NCBI RefSeq assembly: GCF_002210165.1
Contig: NZ_AQQP01000016.1
Location: 42,774 to 106,773 of the forward strand
Length of the DNA stretch: 64,000 bases
From: Phaeobacter sp. 22II1-1F12B
GTDB lineage: Bacteria; Pseudomonadota; Alphaproteobacteria; Rhodobacterales; Rhodobacteraceae
Direction: 5' to 3'
Numbering within the stretch: position 1 is the first letter of the stretch; every line of letters begins with the position of its first letter. The notes beneath the pieces were generated by a model, which did not search any database, was not told where the DNA came from, and was given only the letters and a program-made list of their open reading frames with translations. Made by a program: the position numbers and the translations under genes. This document shows positions 54,124 through 63,195 of the stretch, piece by piece.

Positions 54124-54633
54124 ATGACCAAATCAAAGAAGCTGGAATTTCGTCCCAACGAGTATGTTGTTTACCCGGCGCATGGCGTCGGTCAGATCGT
54201 ATCCATCGAAGAACAGGAAGTCGCGGGTATCGCGCTTGAACTCTTCGTGATCTCCTTTGAAAAAGACAAGATGACCCTGCGGGTGCCCACGAACAAGGCA
54301 ACCGAGATCGGGATGCGCTCGCTAAGCTCGCCCGATGTGATCAGCCAGGCGATGAAGACGCTCAAGGGCAAGGCCAAGGTTAAGCGGGCCATGTGGTCGC
54401 GCCGCGCGCAGGAATATGAACAGAAGATTAACTCGGGCGACCTGATCTCGATTGCCGAGGTCGTGCGCGACCTGCACCGCACCGATGATCAGCGTGAGCA
54501 GAGCTACTCCGAGCGCCAGCTCTATGAAGCCGCTCTCGAACGCCTGACCCGCGAAGTCGCGGCTGTCAGCGGTGGCGATGAAACCGTTGCGGCCAAGCAG
54601 GTCGATGACGTGCTGATGTCGCGCGCCGCCTGA
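54124..54633 (+). CDS. carD: CarD/CdnL-type RNA polymerase-binding regulator
   Basis: 169-aa protein that binds RNA polymerase and stabilises open complexes at many promoters. The N-terminal RNA-polymerase-interacting part is FRPNEYVVYPAHGVGQIVSIEEQEVAG, and the helical C-terminal part includes WSRRAQEYEQKINSGDLISIAEVVRDLHR. The promoter is likely in the AT-rich stretch at about 53950-53985. The gene ends in a strong terminator shared with cobS. Confidence 0.9.
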   Translation: MTKSKKLEFRPNEYVVYPAHGVGQIVSIEEQEVAGIALELFVISFEKDKMTLRVPTNKATEIGMRSLSSPDVISQAMKTLKGKAKVKRAMWSRRAQEYEQKINSGDLISIAEVVRDLHRTDDQREQSYSERQLYEAALERLTREVAAVSGGDETVAAKQVDDVLMSRAA

Positions 54634-54654
54634 TAACGGCTAGCAAGATTTCTG

Positions 54655-54689
54655 AAAAACCGGTCGTCCCTTGGGCGGCCGGTTTTTTT
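54655..54689. terminator. Bidirectional terminator between carD and cobS
   Basis: AAAAACCGGTCGTCCC pairs with GGGCGGCCGGTTTTT around a 2-base loop, with two wobble pairs. T-tracts on both strands serve the convergent genes. Confidence 0.85.
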
Positions 54690-55449
54690 ATGTGGCGGCT
54701 AATGCGATGAGCAGGGCGATTTCGCTGACCTGCTGGGTCGCACCAAGGATATCGCCGGTTTGGCCGCCGATCTTGCGTTTGGCGATCATGCCAAGGATGA
54801 CGACGGCCAGAAGGGCCAGCAGGAATGGCCCGATTACCGCAGGACCGCTCGCCAACAGCGCGATGAAAAGGCCAAGGCCTAGCGCGCCGATACTGGTGGC
54901 CCAGCCGGGCCGTCCGACGCTATGCGACAGACCATCTGCGCGGGCATGGGGCAGGGCCGTCATCATGACGGGCAGAACCGCACGAGACAAAGCGGCAACG
55001 GCGACGGTCGCCAAGACTCCGGTTTCGAGAATGGCCGCCAACGCCATCCAGCGCAGACCCAACGACAGGATCAGGGCCAGCACGCCGTAACTACCAATGG
55101 CGCTGTCCTTCATGATCTCAAGCCTGCGGGACCGGTCGAACCCGCCCCAGAGACCGTCGGCGGTGTCGGCCAGTCCGTCCTCGTGCATGGCGCCGGTCAC
55201 CATGATCTGCACGGCGAGCACCAGCCCGGCGGCGATCAGGGGCGCAATGCCAAACGCAAGGGCCGCCCAGCCAGCAAACGCCGCCGGGACGGCGACCGCT
55301 AGTCCGGCCAGCGGAAAGGCCCATGCGGCTTGGGCCTGATGTTGAAAGGCGCTTGCAGGAAGCGTGGGCAGGGGCAGTCGCGTCAGCAGAACGCAGGCAA
55401 GCAACGGGTCCATAAGTGAAATCCGACCGGCTGTTTTGCCACCTTCCAT
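54688..55449 (-). CDS. cobS: Adenosylcobinamide-GDP ribazoletransferase
   Basis: 253-aa inner-membrane enzyme joining adenosylcobinamide-GDP with alpha-ribazole in the last steps of cobalamin synthesis. It has the conserved motif HEDGLADTADGLWGG, the later GGQTGD, and about six hydrophobic segments. It is divergent from cobT, whose product makes alpha-ribazole phosphate, with 81 bp between, so both are probably controlled together. AAAGGG lies 8 bp before the ATG at 55449; an internal ATG at 55413 is an alternative. No cobalamin riboswitch is visible in the short gap. Confidence 0.9.
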   Translation of the reverse strand: MEGGKTAGRISLMDPLLACVLLTRLPLPTLPASAFQHQAQAAWAFPLAGLAVAVPAAFAGWAALAFGIAPLIAAGLVLAVQIMVTGAMHEDGLADTADGLWGGFDRSRRLEIMKDSAIGSYGVLALILSLGLRWMALAAILETGVLATVAVAALSRAVLPVMMTALPHARADGLSHSVGRPGWATSIGALGLGLFIALLASGPAVIGPFLLALLAVVILGMIAKRKIGGQTGDILGATQQVSEIALLIALAAT

Positions 55450-55530
55450 ACGCGGCGCCCTTTCTTGGGGTTGTGATGCTCTGCCCAGCGGTTAAACAAC
55501 GGGGTCAGTTTCGATGCAATGAGGCTTTCA

Positions 55531-56544
55531 ATGCTGCCCGATCTTACAACCATGGACACGTTACGCGATCTGCTGAGATCGGCCCCGGGGATCGGGGTCG
55601 ATGCGCGGGCCGCCGCGACTGAACGCAATGCCCAGTTGACCAAGCCGCCGGGGGCGCTGGGGCGTCTCGAAGATCTGGCGATCTGGTACGCCGGCTGGCG
55701 GGGCGAGGCGCGGCCCAGCATCGCGACACCGCATGTGATCGTATTCGCAGGCAACCACGGGGTCACGGCGCAGGGTGTTTCGGCCTTTCCGCCGGCAGTG
55801 ACCGAGCAGATGGTCGCGAATTTCCAGCATGGCGGTGCGGCGATCAACCAGCTTGCGCAGGCGGCGGGCGCGCGGATGGATGTGCATGCGCTTGAGCTCG
55901 ACCGCCCGACCGGGGATTTCACCGAAAAACCTGCGATGAGCGATGAAGAATGCCTCTACGCGCTGCGCCGGGGCTGGTCGGCGGTGGACCTGTCCGCAGA
56001 CCTGTTGGTGGTCGGCGAGATGGGGATCGGCAATACCACATCGGCAGCGGCACTCTGCCATGCGCTCTTTGGTGGCAATGCCTCTGACTGGACGGGGCGT
56101 GGCACTGGCGTCGACGAGGCGGGGCTTTCGATCAAGACGCAGGTGGTCGCACGGGCCGTAGGGCTGCACGGCGGGGCGGGCGACGGCCTGTCGCTGCTGG
56201 CCCGGCTTGGAGGGCGCGAAGTCGCGGCGATGGCCGGTGCTATCGCGGCGGCGCGTGTGCTGCGGATACCGGTGATCCTAGACGGGTTCATCTGCTGCGC
56301 GGCGGCGGCCTGCCTGCAGAATGTGGCGGCAGGTGCGCTGGATCACGCGGTTGCTGGCCACCAAAGCGCCGAGGGCGCCCATGGCGCGCTGCTGCAACGG
56401 CTGGGCAAGGATCCGATCCTGTCGCTGGGCCTGCGCCTTGGCGAAGGCTCGGGCGCGGCGCTGGCGATCAATATCCTCAAAAGCGCGGTGGCCTGTCACA
56501 GCGGCATGGCGACATTCGCCGAGGCGGGCGTTGCTGCCGGATAA
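55531..56544 (+). CDS. cobT: Nicotinate-nucleotide-dimethylbenzimidazole phosphoribosyltransferase
   Basis: About 337-aa cytosolic enzyme that makes alpha-ribazole 5'-phosphate from nicotinate mononucleotide and dimethylbenzimidazole. It has [38 protein letters not shown] and GTGVDEAGL, with the C-terminal [12 protein letters not shown] and the usual glutamate. ATG 55531 with GAGG nearby is preferred; in-frame ATGs at 55519 and 55552 are possible. Pairs with cobS for cobalamin nucleotide-loop assembly. Confidence 0.9.
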   Translation: MLPDLTTMDTLRDLLRSAPGIGVDARAAATERNAQLTKPPGALGRLEDLAIWYAGWRGEARPSIATPHVIVFAGNHGVTAQGVSAFPPAVTEQMVANFQHGGAAINQLAQAAGARMDVHALELDRPTGDFTEKPAMSDEECLYALRRGWSAVDLSADLLVVGEMGIGNTTSAAALCHALFGGNASDWTGRGTGVDEAGLSIKTQVVARAVGLHGGAGDGLSLLARLGGREVAAMAGAIAAARVLRIPVILDGFICCAAAACLQNVAAGALDHAVAGHQSAEGAHGALLQRLGKDPILSLGLRLGEGSGAALAINILKSAVACHSGMATFAEAGVAAG

Positions 56545-56550
56545 GACCTG

Positions 56551-56576
56551 ATCGCCCGGTCCTGAAGCCGGGCGAT
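56551..56576. terminator. Perfect 9-bp stem between cobT and the CPA2 antiporter
   Basis: ATCGCCCGG / CCGGGCGAT with an 8-base loop, between two convergent genes. No T-tract follows on either strand. Confidence 0.55.
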
Positions 56577-56579
56577 ACC

Positions 56580-58469
56580 TTACGCCGACTTGCGGTCGTT
56601 TTCGTAAACGCGGTTCAGCAGCGCGGCTTCAAGCTCTTTCTCAAGCTCCTTGGCTTTGGCAATATAGGCCGCGTTTTCGCTGGCTGGGATGTTCGGGTCC
56701 CAGACCTCGGCCAGTTGCCGGACCGTGCCCCGGTCATGGGCATAGAAGGTCTGGACTGCCTCGCTTGCTTCGTATTCCGAAAGGCCAATGTTTTCGAGCA
56801 CATAGCGCCCGGCACGAAGGGAGCTGTCGAACATCTCTCGCACGATATCATTGGCACCGGCCTTGTAGAGTTCGAACACGTGAGGACGGTCATAGGCACG
56901 GGCCACGATATGCAAATCAGGGCGCTGACGGCGGGCATAGGCCACCAGCATAGTGGCCTTGTCCTTGTCGTCCATCGCCACGACCAGCACACGCGCCTTT
57001 TGCAGTCCTGCCGCGCGCAGCAGCTCGGGTCGGGTCGGGTCGCCAAGGAAGCCCTTGAACCCGAAACGCCGCATCAGCTGGATCGTCTGCATGTCATGGT
57101 CAAGCACGATGGTCTTGAACCCGCTTGCCTGCACCAGCCGGTTGACGATCTGTCCGAAACGGCCAATGCCAGCAATGATCACGGGGCCTTCCTCGTCGAT
57201 CTCGTCGGGCTTGTACTTGGGGCCCGCCGCATCGCTCATCCGGCGAGAGATCAGCTCGTACAGGATGAACAGAAGCGGCGTGATCAGCATCGTAAGGGCG
57301 GTGATCAGCAAAAGCTTTTCCGCGACATCGGCGGGGATGACGTTCTGCTGGGTCGAGAAAGAGATCAGCACGAACCCGAATTCCCCGGCCTGCGCCAGCG
57401 AGAGGGTAAAGAGCCAGCGGTCGCGCCCCTTGAGCTTGAAGGCGCGTCCCAGCAGGTAAAGCACGATCCCCTTGACGAGGATGACCAGAACGGCCAGCCC
57501 GATCAGGTCGGCGGCATCCGCGAAAAAGGCGGTGAAATTGATGCCCGCACCCACGGTGATGAAAAACAGCCCCAGCAGCAGGCCCTTGAACGGTTCAAGG
57601 TCGCTTTCCAGCTCGTGCCGGAATTCGCTGTTGGCCAGTACCACGCCCGCGAGGAAAGCGCCAAGCGCAGGCGACAGGCCGACCAGTGTCATCAGGAAGG
57701 AAATACCGACCACGATCAGCAGCGCCAGCGCCGTATACATCTCGCGCAGGCCCGCCACGTGGATGAACCGGAACACGGGCCGCGTGAGGTAGATGCCCGC
57801 AAGGATGACCAGACCGATCACGCCAAGCGTCACCAGCGTGACGGCCCAGCCCGGCAGGCCCTCGACCAGCGATGCGGCGTGGCCGTGCCCCTCGGCGGCG
57901 GCCTCGTGTATCGCAAGCGAAATCGACCCGTCATCGTTGATCGCGCCGTAGATTTCTCCAACGGCGAGCAGCGGCAGCAGGGCAAGGATCGGGATCACCG
58001 CGATATCCTGCGTCAGCAGAACCGAAAAGGCCGAGCGTCCGCCCCCGGTCTGCATCAGCCCCTTTTCCGACAGGGTCTGAAGCACGATCGCGGTCGAGGA
58101 GAGGGACAGGGCAAGACCGATAGCGATGGCTGTGGCAAAGGGCTGTCCGGCGGCAATGGCGGCGGCCATGATGACCAACGTGCTGAGAACGACCTGCAAC
58201 CCGCCCAGACCGATCAGCTTGTGGCGCATGTTCCACAGCGCTCGCGGTTCAAGTTCGAGACCGATCAGGAACAGCATCATCACGACGCCGAATTCGGCGA
58301 AATGGCGCAGCTCTTCCATTTCGGAGCCGACCAGATGGAACACCGGCCCGATGACGATGCCCGCAGCCAGATAGCCAAGTACGGATCCAAGCCCAAGCCG
58401 GGCGGCAATCGGCACCGCGATCACCGCGGCTGCCAGATAGATCGAGGCTTGGTAGAGGAAACTATCCAT
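56580..58469 (-). CDS. Monovalent cation:proton antiporter-2 (KefB/C-like)
   Basis: 629-aa inner-membrane CPA2 antiporter. Residues about 1-390 have 12-13 hydrophobic segments (LYLAAAV, GVVMMLFLIGLELEP, FLAGVVLANSEFRHELE). The cytosolic RCK/TrkA-N domain (about 410-530; IAGIGRFGQIVNRLVQASGFKTIVLDHD, ending EMFDSSLRAGRYVLENIG) binds NAD(H) or glutathione-type ligands in Kef systems. It probably exchanges K+ or Na+ for protons. A short acidic/charged C-terminal tail follows (AKELEKELEAALLNRVYEND). No ancillary KefF/G gene is beside it. Confidence 0.85.
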   Translation of the reverse strand: MDSFLYQASIYLAAAVIAVPIAARLGLGSVLGYLAAGIVIGPVFHLVGSEMEELRHFAEFGVVMMLFLIGLELEPRALWNMRHKLIGLGGLQVVLSTLVIMAAAIAAGQPFATAIAIGLALSLSSTAIVLQTLSEKGLMQTGGGRSAFSVLLTQDIAVIPILALLPLLAVGEIYGAINDDGSISLAIHEAAAEGHGHAASLVEGLPGWAVTLVTLGVIGLVILAGIYLTRPVFRFIHVAGLREMYTALALLIVVGISFLMTLVGLSPALGAFLAGVVLANSEFRHELESDLEPFKGLLLGLFFITVGAGINFTAFFADAADLIGLAVLVILVKGIVLYLLGRAFKLKGRDRWLFTLSLAQAGEFGFVLISFSTQQNVIPADVAEKLLLITALTMLITPLLFILYELISRRMSDAAGPKYKPDEIDEEGPVIIAGIGRFGQIVNRLVQASGFKTIVLDHDMQTIQLMRRFGFKGFLGDPTRPELLRAAGLQKARVLVVAMDDKDKATMLVAYARRQRPDLHIVARAYDRPHVFELYKAGANDIVREMFDSSLRAGRYVLENIGLSEYEASEAVQTFYAHDRGTVRQLAEVWDPNIPASENAAYIAKAKELEKELEAALLNRVYENDRKSA

Positions 58470-58508
58470 TGTCAGTCGGTTCCTTCCCGAATGGGACGAA
58501 GTACATGT

Positions 58509-58964
58509 TTACGTCGGCAGCGGCGCGTCGCGTTTGAGCTGATCCATCACGATCTGGCTTTGCACACGCGCTACGGCGGGGTGCGGCAGGATGACTTCGT
58601 GAATCAGTGCATTCAGGGCGGGCAAATCACTGCAATAGACGCGTAACAGATAATCAGCTTCGCCGGTCATGGTCCATGCGCTTGTGATCTCGGCCCGGGA
58701 CCGGATCAGCCGCGCGAATGACGCCGATTGTTCGGGACCGTGGGTGCCAAGCTGAACCTGCACGAACCCCTGCACGCTGAGCCCGAGGCGAAGCGGGTCA
58801 AGCCGCGCCGAATAGCCCTGGATGATGCCGTCAGCCTCAAGCCGCTGGCGGCGGCGACCAGCCTGACTGGGCGAGAGGTTCAGAAGCTCACCCAGTTCCT
58901 GCGCCGTGAGATGCGCGTTGCCCTGTAGCGCGGCGAGCAGGCGCGTATCCGTGTCATCCAGCAT
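58509..58964 (-). CDS. Lrp/AsnC family regulator
   Basis: 151-aa regulator. The N-terminal HTH is LTAQELGELLNLSPSQAGRRRQRLEADGII (about 20-50), and a C-terminal RAM/AsnC ligand-binding domain follows (SAWTMTGEADYLLRVYCSDL). It is divergent from hppD, so it likely controls tyrosine breakdown in response to an aromatic or branched amino acid. The shared promoter region is 145 bp and contains an inverted repeat near the hppD start. Confidence 0.85.
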   Translation of the reverse strand: MLDDTDTRLLAALQGNAHLTAQELGELLNLSPSQAGRRRQRLEADGIIQGYSARLDPLRLGLSVQGFVQVQLGTHGPEQSASFARLIRSRAEITSAWTMTGEADYLLRVYCSDLPALNALIHEVILPHPAVARVQSQIVMDQLKRDAPLPT

Positions 58965-59036
58965 ATGCGGTAAATCCTTTATTCCTACTTACATAATGCA
59001 TGTTTCCCGCATAACTACCCTTGATCCTAATCAAAA

Positions 59037-59063
59037 ACGCGCAACTTTAGCATGAAGTTTGCG
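59037..59063. promoter_or_regulatory. Candidate Lrp operator upstream of hppD
   Basis: CGCAACTT and AAGTTTGCG, inverted around TAGCATG, differ only by one extra base. The site lies 47 bp before the hppD ATG, in the region shared with the Lrp gene. Confidence 0.45.
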
Positions 59064-59109
59064 TTACGCTTTGGCCAACCAGAAATGACAGCCAGAGGAG
59101 AAGCGAATC

Positions 59110-60204
59110 ATGGGTCCTTTCCCGCATGACGCACCGAAATCCGAAATCACCGAGGCCAACCCGGCCGGAACGGACGGGTTCGAATTCGTCGAGTTCGCCC
59201 ATCCCGATCCGGAAGAGCTGCGCGGTGTATTCTCGCGTATGGGTTACGAGCGCGTTGCCCGCCACAAATCCAAGAATGTAGAGCTTTGGCAGCAGGGGGA
59301 TATCACCTACATCCTGAATGCCGAACCGAACAGCTTTGCCTCGCGCTTTGTCGATCTGCACGGTCCCTGTGCACCATCGATGGGCTGGCGCGTCGTCGAC
59401 GCGCAGCATGCGTTCGACCATGCGGTTGCGAATGGCGCCGAACCCTATATGGGCGATGACAAGACGATGGACGTGCCCGCGATCCTCGGGATTGGCGGAT
59501 CGCTGATCTATTTCATCGACCAGTACTATGAAACCTCGCCTTATAACGAGGAATTCGAATGGCTTGAGCAATCCAAGCCGCGCGGTGTCGGGTTCTATTA
59601 CCTCGATCACCTGACCCATAACGTGTTCAAGGGGAACATGGACACCTGGTTCAAGTTCTACGGCGATCTGTTCAATTTCCGCGAAATCCGCTTTTTCGAC
59701 ATCGAAGGCAAGTTCACCGGGCTGTTCTCGCGCGCGCTGACCTCGCCCTGTGGCCGGATCCGTATTCCGCTGAACGAGGACCGGGGCGAAACCGGGCAGA
59801 TCGTGTCCTATCTCAAGAAGTACAACGGTGAAGGCATCCAGCATATCGCGGTCGGGTCGGACAATATCTATGACAGCACCGATGCGATTGCCGACAAGGG
59901 CGTGAAATTCATGCCCGGTCCGCCGGATACCTATTACGACATGTCCAAGGACCGCGTCGTCGGCCATGACGAACCGATCGACCGGATGAAAAAGCACGGT
60001 ATCCTGATCGATGGCGAAGGCGTCGTCGATGGCGGTGAAACCCGCATCCTGCTGCAGATCTTCTCGAAAACAGTGATCGGTCCGATCTTTTTCGAGTTCA
60101 TCCAGCGCAAGGGCGATGACGGTTTCGGCGAGGGCAACTTCAAGGCGCTGTTCGAGTCCATCGAACAGGAGCAGATCGACAATGGTGAGATCGCGGCGGA
60201 GTAA
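59110..60204 (+). CDS. hppD: 4-Hydroxyphenylpyruvate dioxygenase
   Basis: 364-aa cytosolic non-haem iron enzyme that converts 4-hydroxyphenylpyruvate to homogentisate in tyrosine catabolism. Two VOC domains are present. The facial triad His-His-Glu is visible in YYLDHLTHNVFKGN, GIQHIAVGSDN and FFEFIQRKG. GFGEGNFKALFESIE is the conserved C-terminal helix. AGAGGAGAAGCG precedes the ATG. Regulation by the divergent Lrp gene is likely. The other homogentisate genes are outside the window. Confidence 0.95.
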   Translation: MGPFPHDAPKSEITEANPAGTDGFEFVEFAHPDPEELRGVFSRMGYERVARHKSKNVELWQQGDITYILNAEPNSFASRFVDLHGPCAPSMGWRVVDAQHAFDHAVANGAEPYMGDDKTMDVPAILGIGGSLIYFIDQYYETSPYNEEFEWLEQSKPRGVGFYYLDHLTHNVFKGNMDTWFKFYGDLFNFREIRFFDIEGKFTGLFSRALTSPCGRIRIPLNEDRGETGQIVSYLKKYNGEGIQHIAVGSDNIYDSTDAIADKGVKFMPGPPDTYYDMSKDRVVGHDEPIDRMKKHGILIDGEGVVDGGETRILLQIFSKTVIGPIFFEFIQRKGDDGFGEGNFKALFESIEQEQIDNGEIAAE

Positions 60205-60236
60205 CGTCTCCCGCTTGCAAGCAATCCACGGGGAGG

Positions 60237-60268
60237 AAAACGGGCGGCATCCGGCCGCCCGTTTTTTT
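60237..60268. terminator. Bidirectional terminator after hppD
   Basis: CGGGCGGC-ATCCG-GCCGCCCG, extended by AAAA/TTTT on both sides. It serves hppD and the convergent 912-aa gene. Confidence 0.9.
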
Positions 60269-60290
60269 GTGCGATACGGAGAGGTGGCGC

Positions 60291-63029
60291 TTAGCCGCTC
60301 GGGATTTTCAGGGTCAGGTTGCGCCCGCCCTTGGAATAGCGCAGCTCGCTGTCGCCAATGGCCACGATGCGTCCGCCATCGACACTGTCGCCGACCTGAA
60401 CCTTTTTATACCGCCCGCTGGGGAGACGTACGAGCGCGCGCCGGTTGGATGGTGTGCCATAGACCCCGATGAGGTTGACGCGGCGCAGGTTGATCGCGTT
60501 GTCGAGCGTTGCCTGCCGGGCCACCGAAGCCGAGGACGGGATGCTCGGCTGCACGCGGACGGGCGCGACGGGTTCGGGTTCATCCTCTTCCTCGGGCGCT
60601 GCGCGCGCAGTTCTGACGATGCTGGCGAAATCGGCGGGACGCAGATCGGGCCGACGCGATGCGGCAACGGCCTGTGCCGACGGCGGTGCCGGGGTTGCCT
60701 GTTCAGCGCGCAGGGTTTCCGCCTCTTCCTGAAGCGAGCGGGGCCGAAGCTTGGGGCGCAGCGTGGCGAGTTCGTCGCGGGTCAGCCCGCCAAGCTGCGT
60801 GCGTTCCTGACGTTCGGCCAGATCCTCGGGGCGCAGGCGCGGGCGCAGCTCGGCCAGACGGTCGCGCAGCGCGTCGCTTTCCGCCTCTTCCTGCACGTCG
60901 AGCCGTTCCGGGATCGAGGAGGGACGGATCGGCGGCAGACCGGCATAGATCCTGACGCCTTCGGGGTTCAGCGTGCCTTCGGGCGTCGCTTCGACAAGCC
61001 CGTTTTCGTCCAGCGCAAAAAGCGTACCGGCGGCGGCAGGCGAACTTACCACGTCCGGCGCCTCATCCGTTTCGAATTCTTCGGGCTGGGGAAGGGCCAC
61101 CGCGTCCTGAGACATGTCGGTGCGGTCGATGGAGGCGATGAACAGGTCGTCCAACCCGATCACGGCGGGCGAGGCAGGGGCCTCGGGCGCTTCGGGCCAG
61201 ATGCCAGTCGCGGCATAGCGGGCTTCTTTCTCGGCCTCGGTTTGCGGTTCAGCGGGGAGCGCTGTCGCGTCAGCCGTATCTTCGTCCGCAGCAGGGGCCG
61301 TTTCCATATCCTGCGCGTCGGCGATGGCCTCGTCATCCAGCATTTCGCTGTCGATCTCGGGGAGATCTTCGTCGATGGCGGGCAGGTCGTCCGCCGGGAT
61401 CGCGTCGCTTTCACCTTCGTCCAGCGCGTCGAGAACCGCCATGTCGGTTTCGCTCAGGCCGGGCGCATCGGGCAGGTTTTGCAGGCTGTCATCCGCGACC
61501 GGCGCCTCGGGCGCGCCGGGTTCCGCCGCGATCTGCGGGCCGTGGTCCACGTCCGTATCCGGCGCGGCATTCGGGTCGGTGTCGGTATCCGCTGCACCCG
61601 GACGGAACACGCCCTCGCTCTGTTCCACGGCGGTGACGACCGGATCGGTGTCCAGTACATCCGGGGCCGGCACAACGGCAGGGGTCAGCGCATGTTCGCT
61701 GGGCGCATCATCGGTGCCAAACAGGCCGGCAATCCCGTCATCAAGGAACAGGCTGGCCCATATCGCGACAGCCGCAAGGAACAGAAGCAACCCGGCAGTG
61801 AGGATCAGACCAAGGTGGCGGGGCTTGCCGCCCACCTTATTGTCGCGCGCGCCAAAGACGGTCATCTTGGCGGCTTCGTCACCGGGTTCGCTCATGGCGG
61901 CGGGGGGCGGGGGCGCGATCCGGCTGGTCGTCTGTTTCGGTCTGGCGGTAACGGCCGGGTCTTCTTGTTCACGCTTGCGGCTGAGAAAAGCGCTGAAACC
62001 GGTGGCCGTCGGCACCGGGTCTTCTTCGGGCTGCGTGCGGAATTCGGGGGCCGTCAGCGTGAGATCCGGTTCGGTTTCTTCATCGTCCGGTTCTTCGTAT
62101 TCAGGGGCAGTGACGACTGGGTCGGTTTCGACCTCGGCCTCGGCTGTTTCTTCCGCTACTTCCTCATCGTTTTCCGCGACGGTTTCGGCGATTTCGGCAG
62201 CGACCGGCGTATTTTCCGCCTCGGGGGCGACGCCGCTGGCGACCGGGCCGGGGGCCAGCGAGAAACGCGGCCGCTCGGCTGTCAGTAACTCGCCGGTTGC
62301 GGGGCTTTCTTCGGCAGGGCTTTCGCGCCTTGCCCGGCGCGAGGAAAAGCCGGCAGGTGCAGGATCATCCTTTGCAGAGGGTTCCTCTGACTTTGCGGAG
62401 GGTTCCTCTGACGGTTTTTCTTCTGGTTCGGGCGCCTCGACCAGTTCAGGTTCCGGCTCGGGGTAAACCGCCTTGCCGACAACTACGACCGCGATTCCGT
62501 CCGGTTCGACCGTGTTCTTGCCGAATTCATGGGTCGCGGCCTTGGTCTGGCCAAACCACGGCTCGCCCAGAAACGCCTCGTCGCCGGGGATGGCGACAAA
62601 AGCCAGCGGCCCCATCTCATGCTCGACGGCAAAGGCTTCCGCTTCTTCAAGTGTTTCGCGCGCAACAGCCGCCACATGGGTCATGCGCCCGTCGCTGGCG
62701 GTGTCGTAGACAAGCTCGCTCAGGTCATAAGGCGTCGCCTCGGCAAGCGCCTCGCGCACGAGACTGTCGCGGATATCGCCCCGGGCATCGCCGGTTTCGA
62801 CGCTCAGGTACTTGATCTGCTCATTCGGCAGGATCAGCTTGGTGCGCAGTTTACCGGAGGCAAGCTTCTTGGCGCTGGCGCGCAGCTCGGCCACGGCAGC
62901 GGCAAGATCGGGTGTATCGAATCCGGCATCGCCCACATGACGCCATCCGCCCGCAGCCCGATGCAGCAGGGTAATTCCGTCGAACGTCAAGGAAAGCGCA
63001 AAATCGGGTTTCATTCCGCGGCCATTCAT
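60291..63029 (-). CDS. Membrane protein joining PilM/GspL-like and GspC/PilP-like parts (912 aa)
   Basis: The cytosolic N-terminal domain (about 1-180) resembles the SHS2/actin-like PilM/GspL group (TKLILPNEQIKYLSV, VREALAEATPYDLSELVYD). A long acidic, low-complexity region rich in Glu, Ala and Pro follows (about 185-400), then one TM helix (about 403-425) and another acidic, disordered stretch. The C-terminus (about 845-912; NLIGVYGTPSNRRALVRLP, VQVGDSVDGGRIVAIGDSELRY) is like the periplasmic GspC/PilP homology region. No pilus or type II genes are nearby. The function is unknown; ATG 63014 is an alternative start. It converges on hppD. Confidence 0.65.
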   Translation of the reverse strand: MNGRGMKPDFALSLTFDGITLLHRAAGGWRHVGDAGFDTPDLAAAVAELRASAKKLASGKLRTKLILPNEQIKYLSVETGDARGDIRDSLVREALAEATPYDLSELVYDTASDGRMTHVAAVARETLEEAEAFAVEHEMGPLAFVAIPGDEAFLGEPWFGQTKAATHEFGKNTVEPDGIAVVVVGKAVYPEPEPELVEAPEPEEKPSEEPSAKSEEPSAKDDPAPAGFSSRRARRESPAEESPATGELLTAERPRFSLAPGPVASGVAPEAENTPVAAEIAETVAENDEEVAEETAEAEVETDPVVTAPEYEEPDDEETEPDLTLTAPEFRTQPEEDPVPTATGFSAFLSRKREQEDPAVTARPKQTTSRIAPPPPAAMSEPGDEAAKMTVFGARDNKVGGKPRHLGLILTAGLLLFLAAVAIWASLFLDDGIAGLFGTDDAPSEHALTPAVVPAPDVLDTDPVVTAVEQSEGVFRPGAADTDTDPNAAPDTDVDHGPQIAAEPGAPEAPVADDSLQNLPDAPGLSETDMAVLDALDEGESDAIPADDLPAIDEDLPEIDSEMLDDEAIADAQDMETAPAADEDTADATALPAEPQTEAEKEARYAATGIWPEAPEAPASPAVIGLDDLFIASIDRTDMSQDAVALPQPEEFETDEAPDVVSSPAAAGTLFALDENGLVEATPEGTLNPEGVRIYAGLPPIRPSSIPERLDVQEEAESDALRDRLAELRPRLRPEDLAERQERTQLGGLTRDELATLRPKLRPRSLQEEAETLRAEQATPAPPSAQAVAASRRPDLRPADFASIVRTARAAPEEEDEPEPVAPVRVQPSIPSSASVARQATLDNAINLRRVNLIGVYGTPSNRRALVRLPSGRYKKVQVGDSVDGGRIVAIGDSELRYSKGGRNLTLKIPSG

Positions 63030-63195
63030 TCCATTTCAATATGTTGCCACCCCGGCGGCAGGCATAGCCAGAGCCATCCCGACCGGGACCAGTTTAAAGC
63101 AGGACTCTGCCGAGGAAAAGAAAAACACCACAGCAGACCTTGCGATATTACGGGCAACGCTTTCATCTTGAGATATAGTTCAAAGGAAACGAGTA

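Noticed and set aside
55450..55530. Cobalamin riboswitch between cobS and cobT
   Set aside because: Only 81 bp separate the divergent starts, too short for the usual B12 element, and no B12-box-like sequence was noticed.
56715..58646. 643-aa plus-strand frame opposite the CPA2 antiporter
   Set aside because: Antisense shadow, highly charged with no domain; the antiporter is well supported.
60267..62288. 673-aa plus-strand frame opposite the 912-aa gene
   Set aside because: Gly/Arg-rich antisense product from the acidic linker of the real gene.
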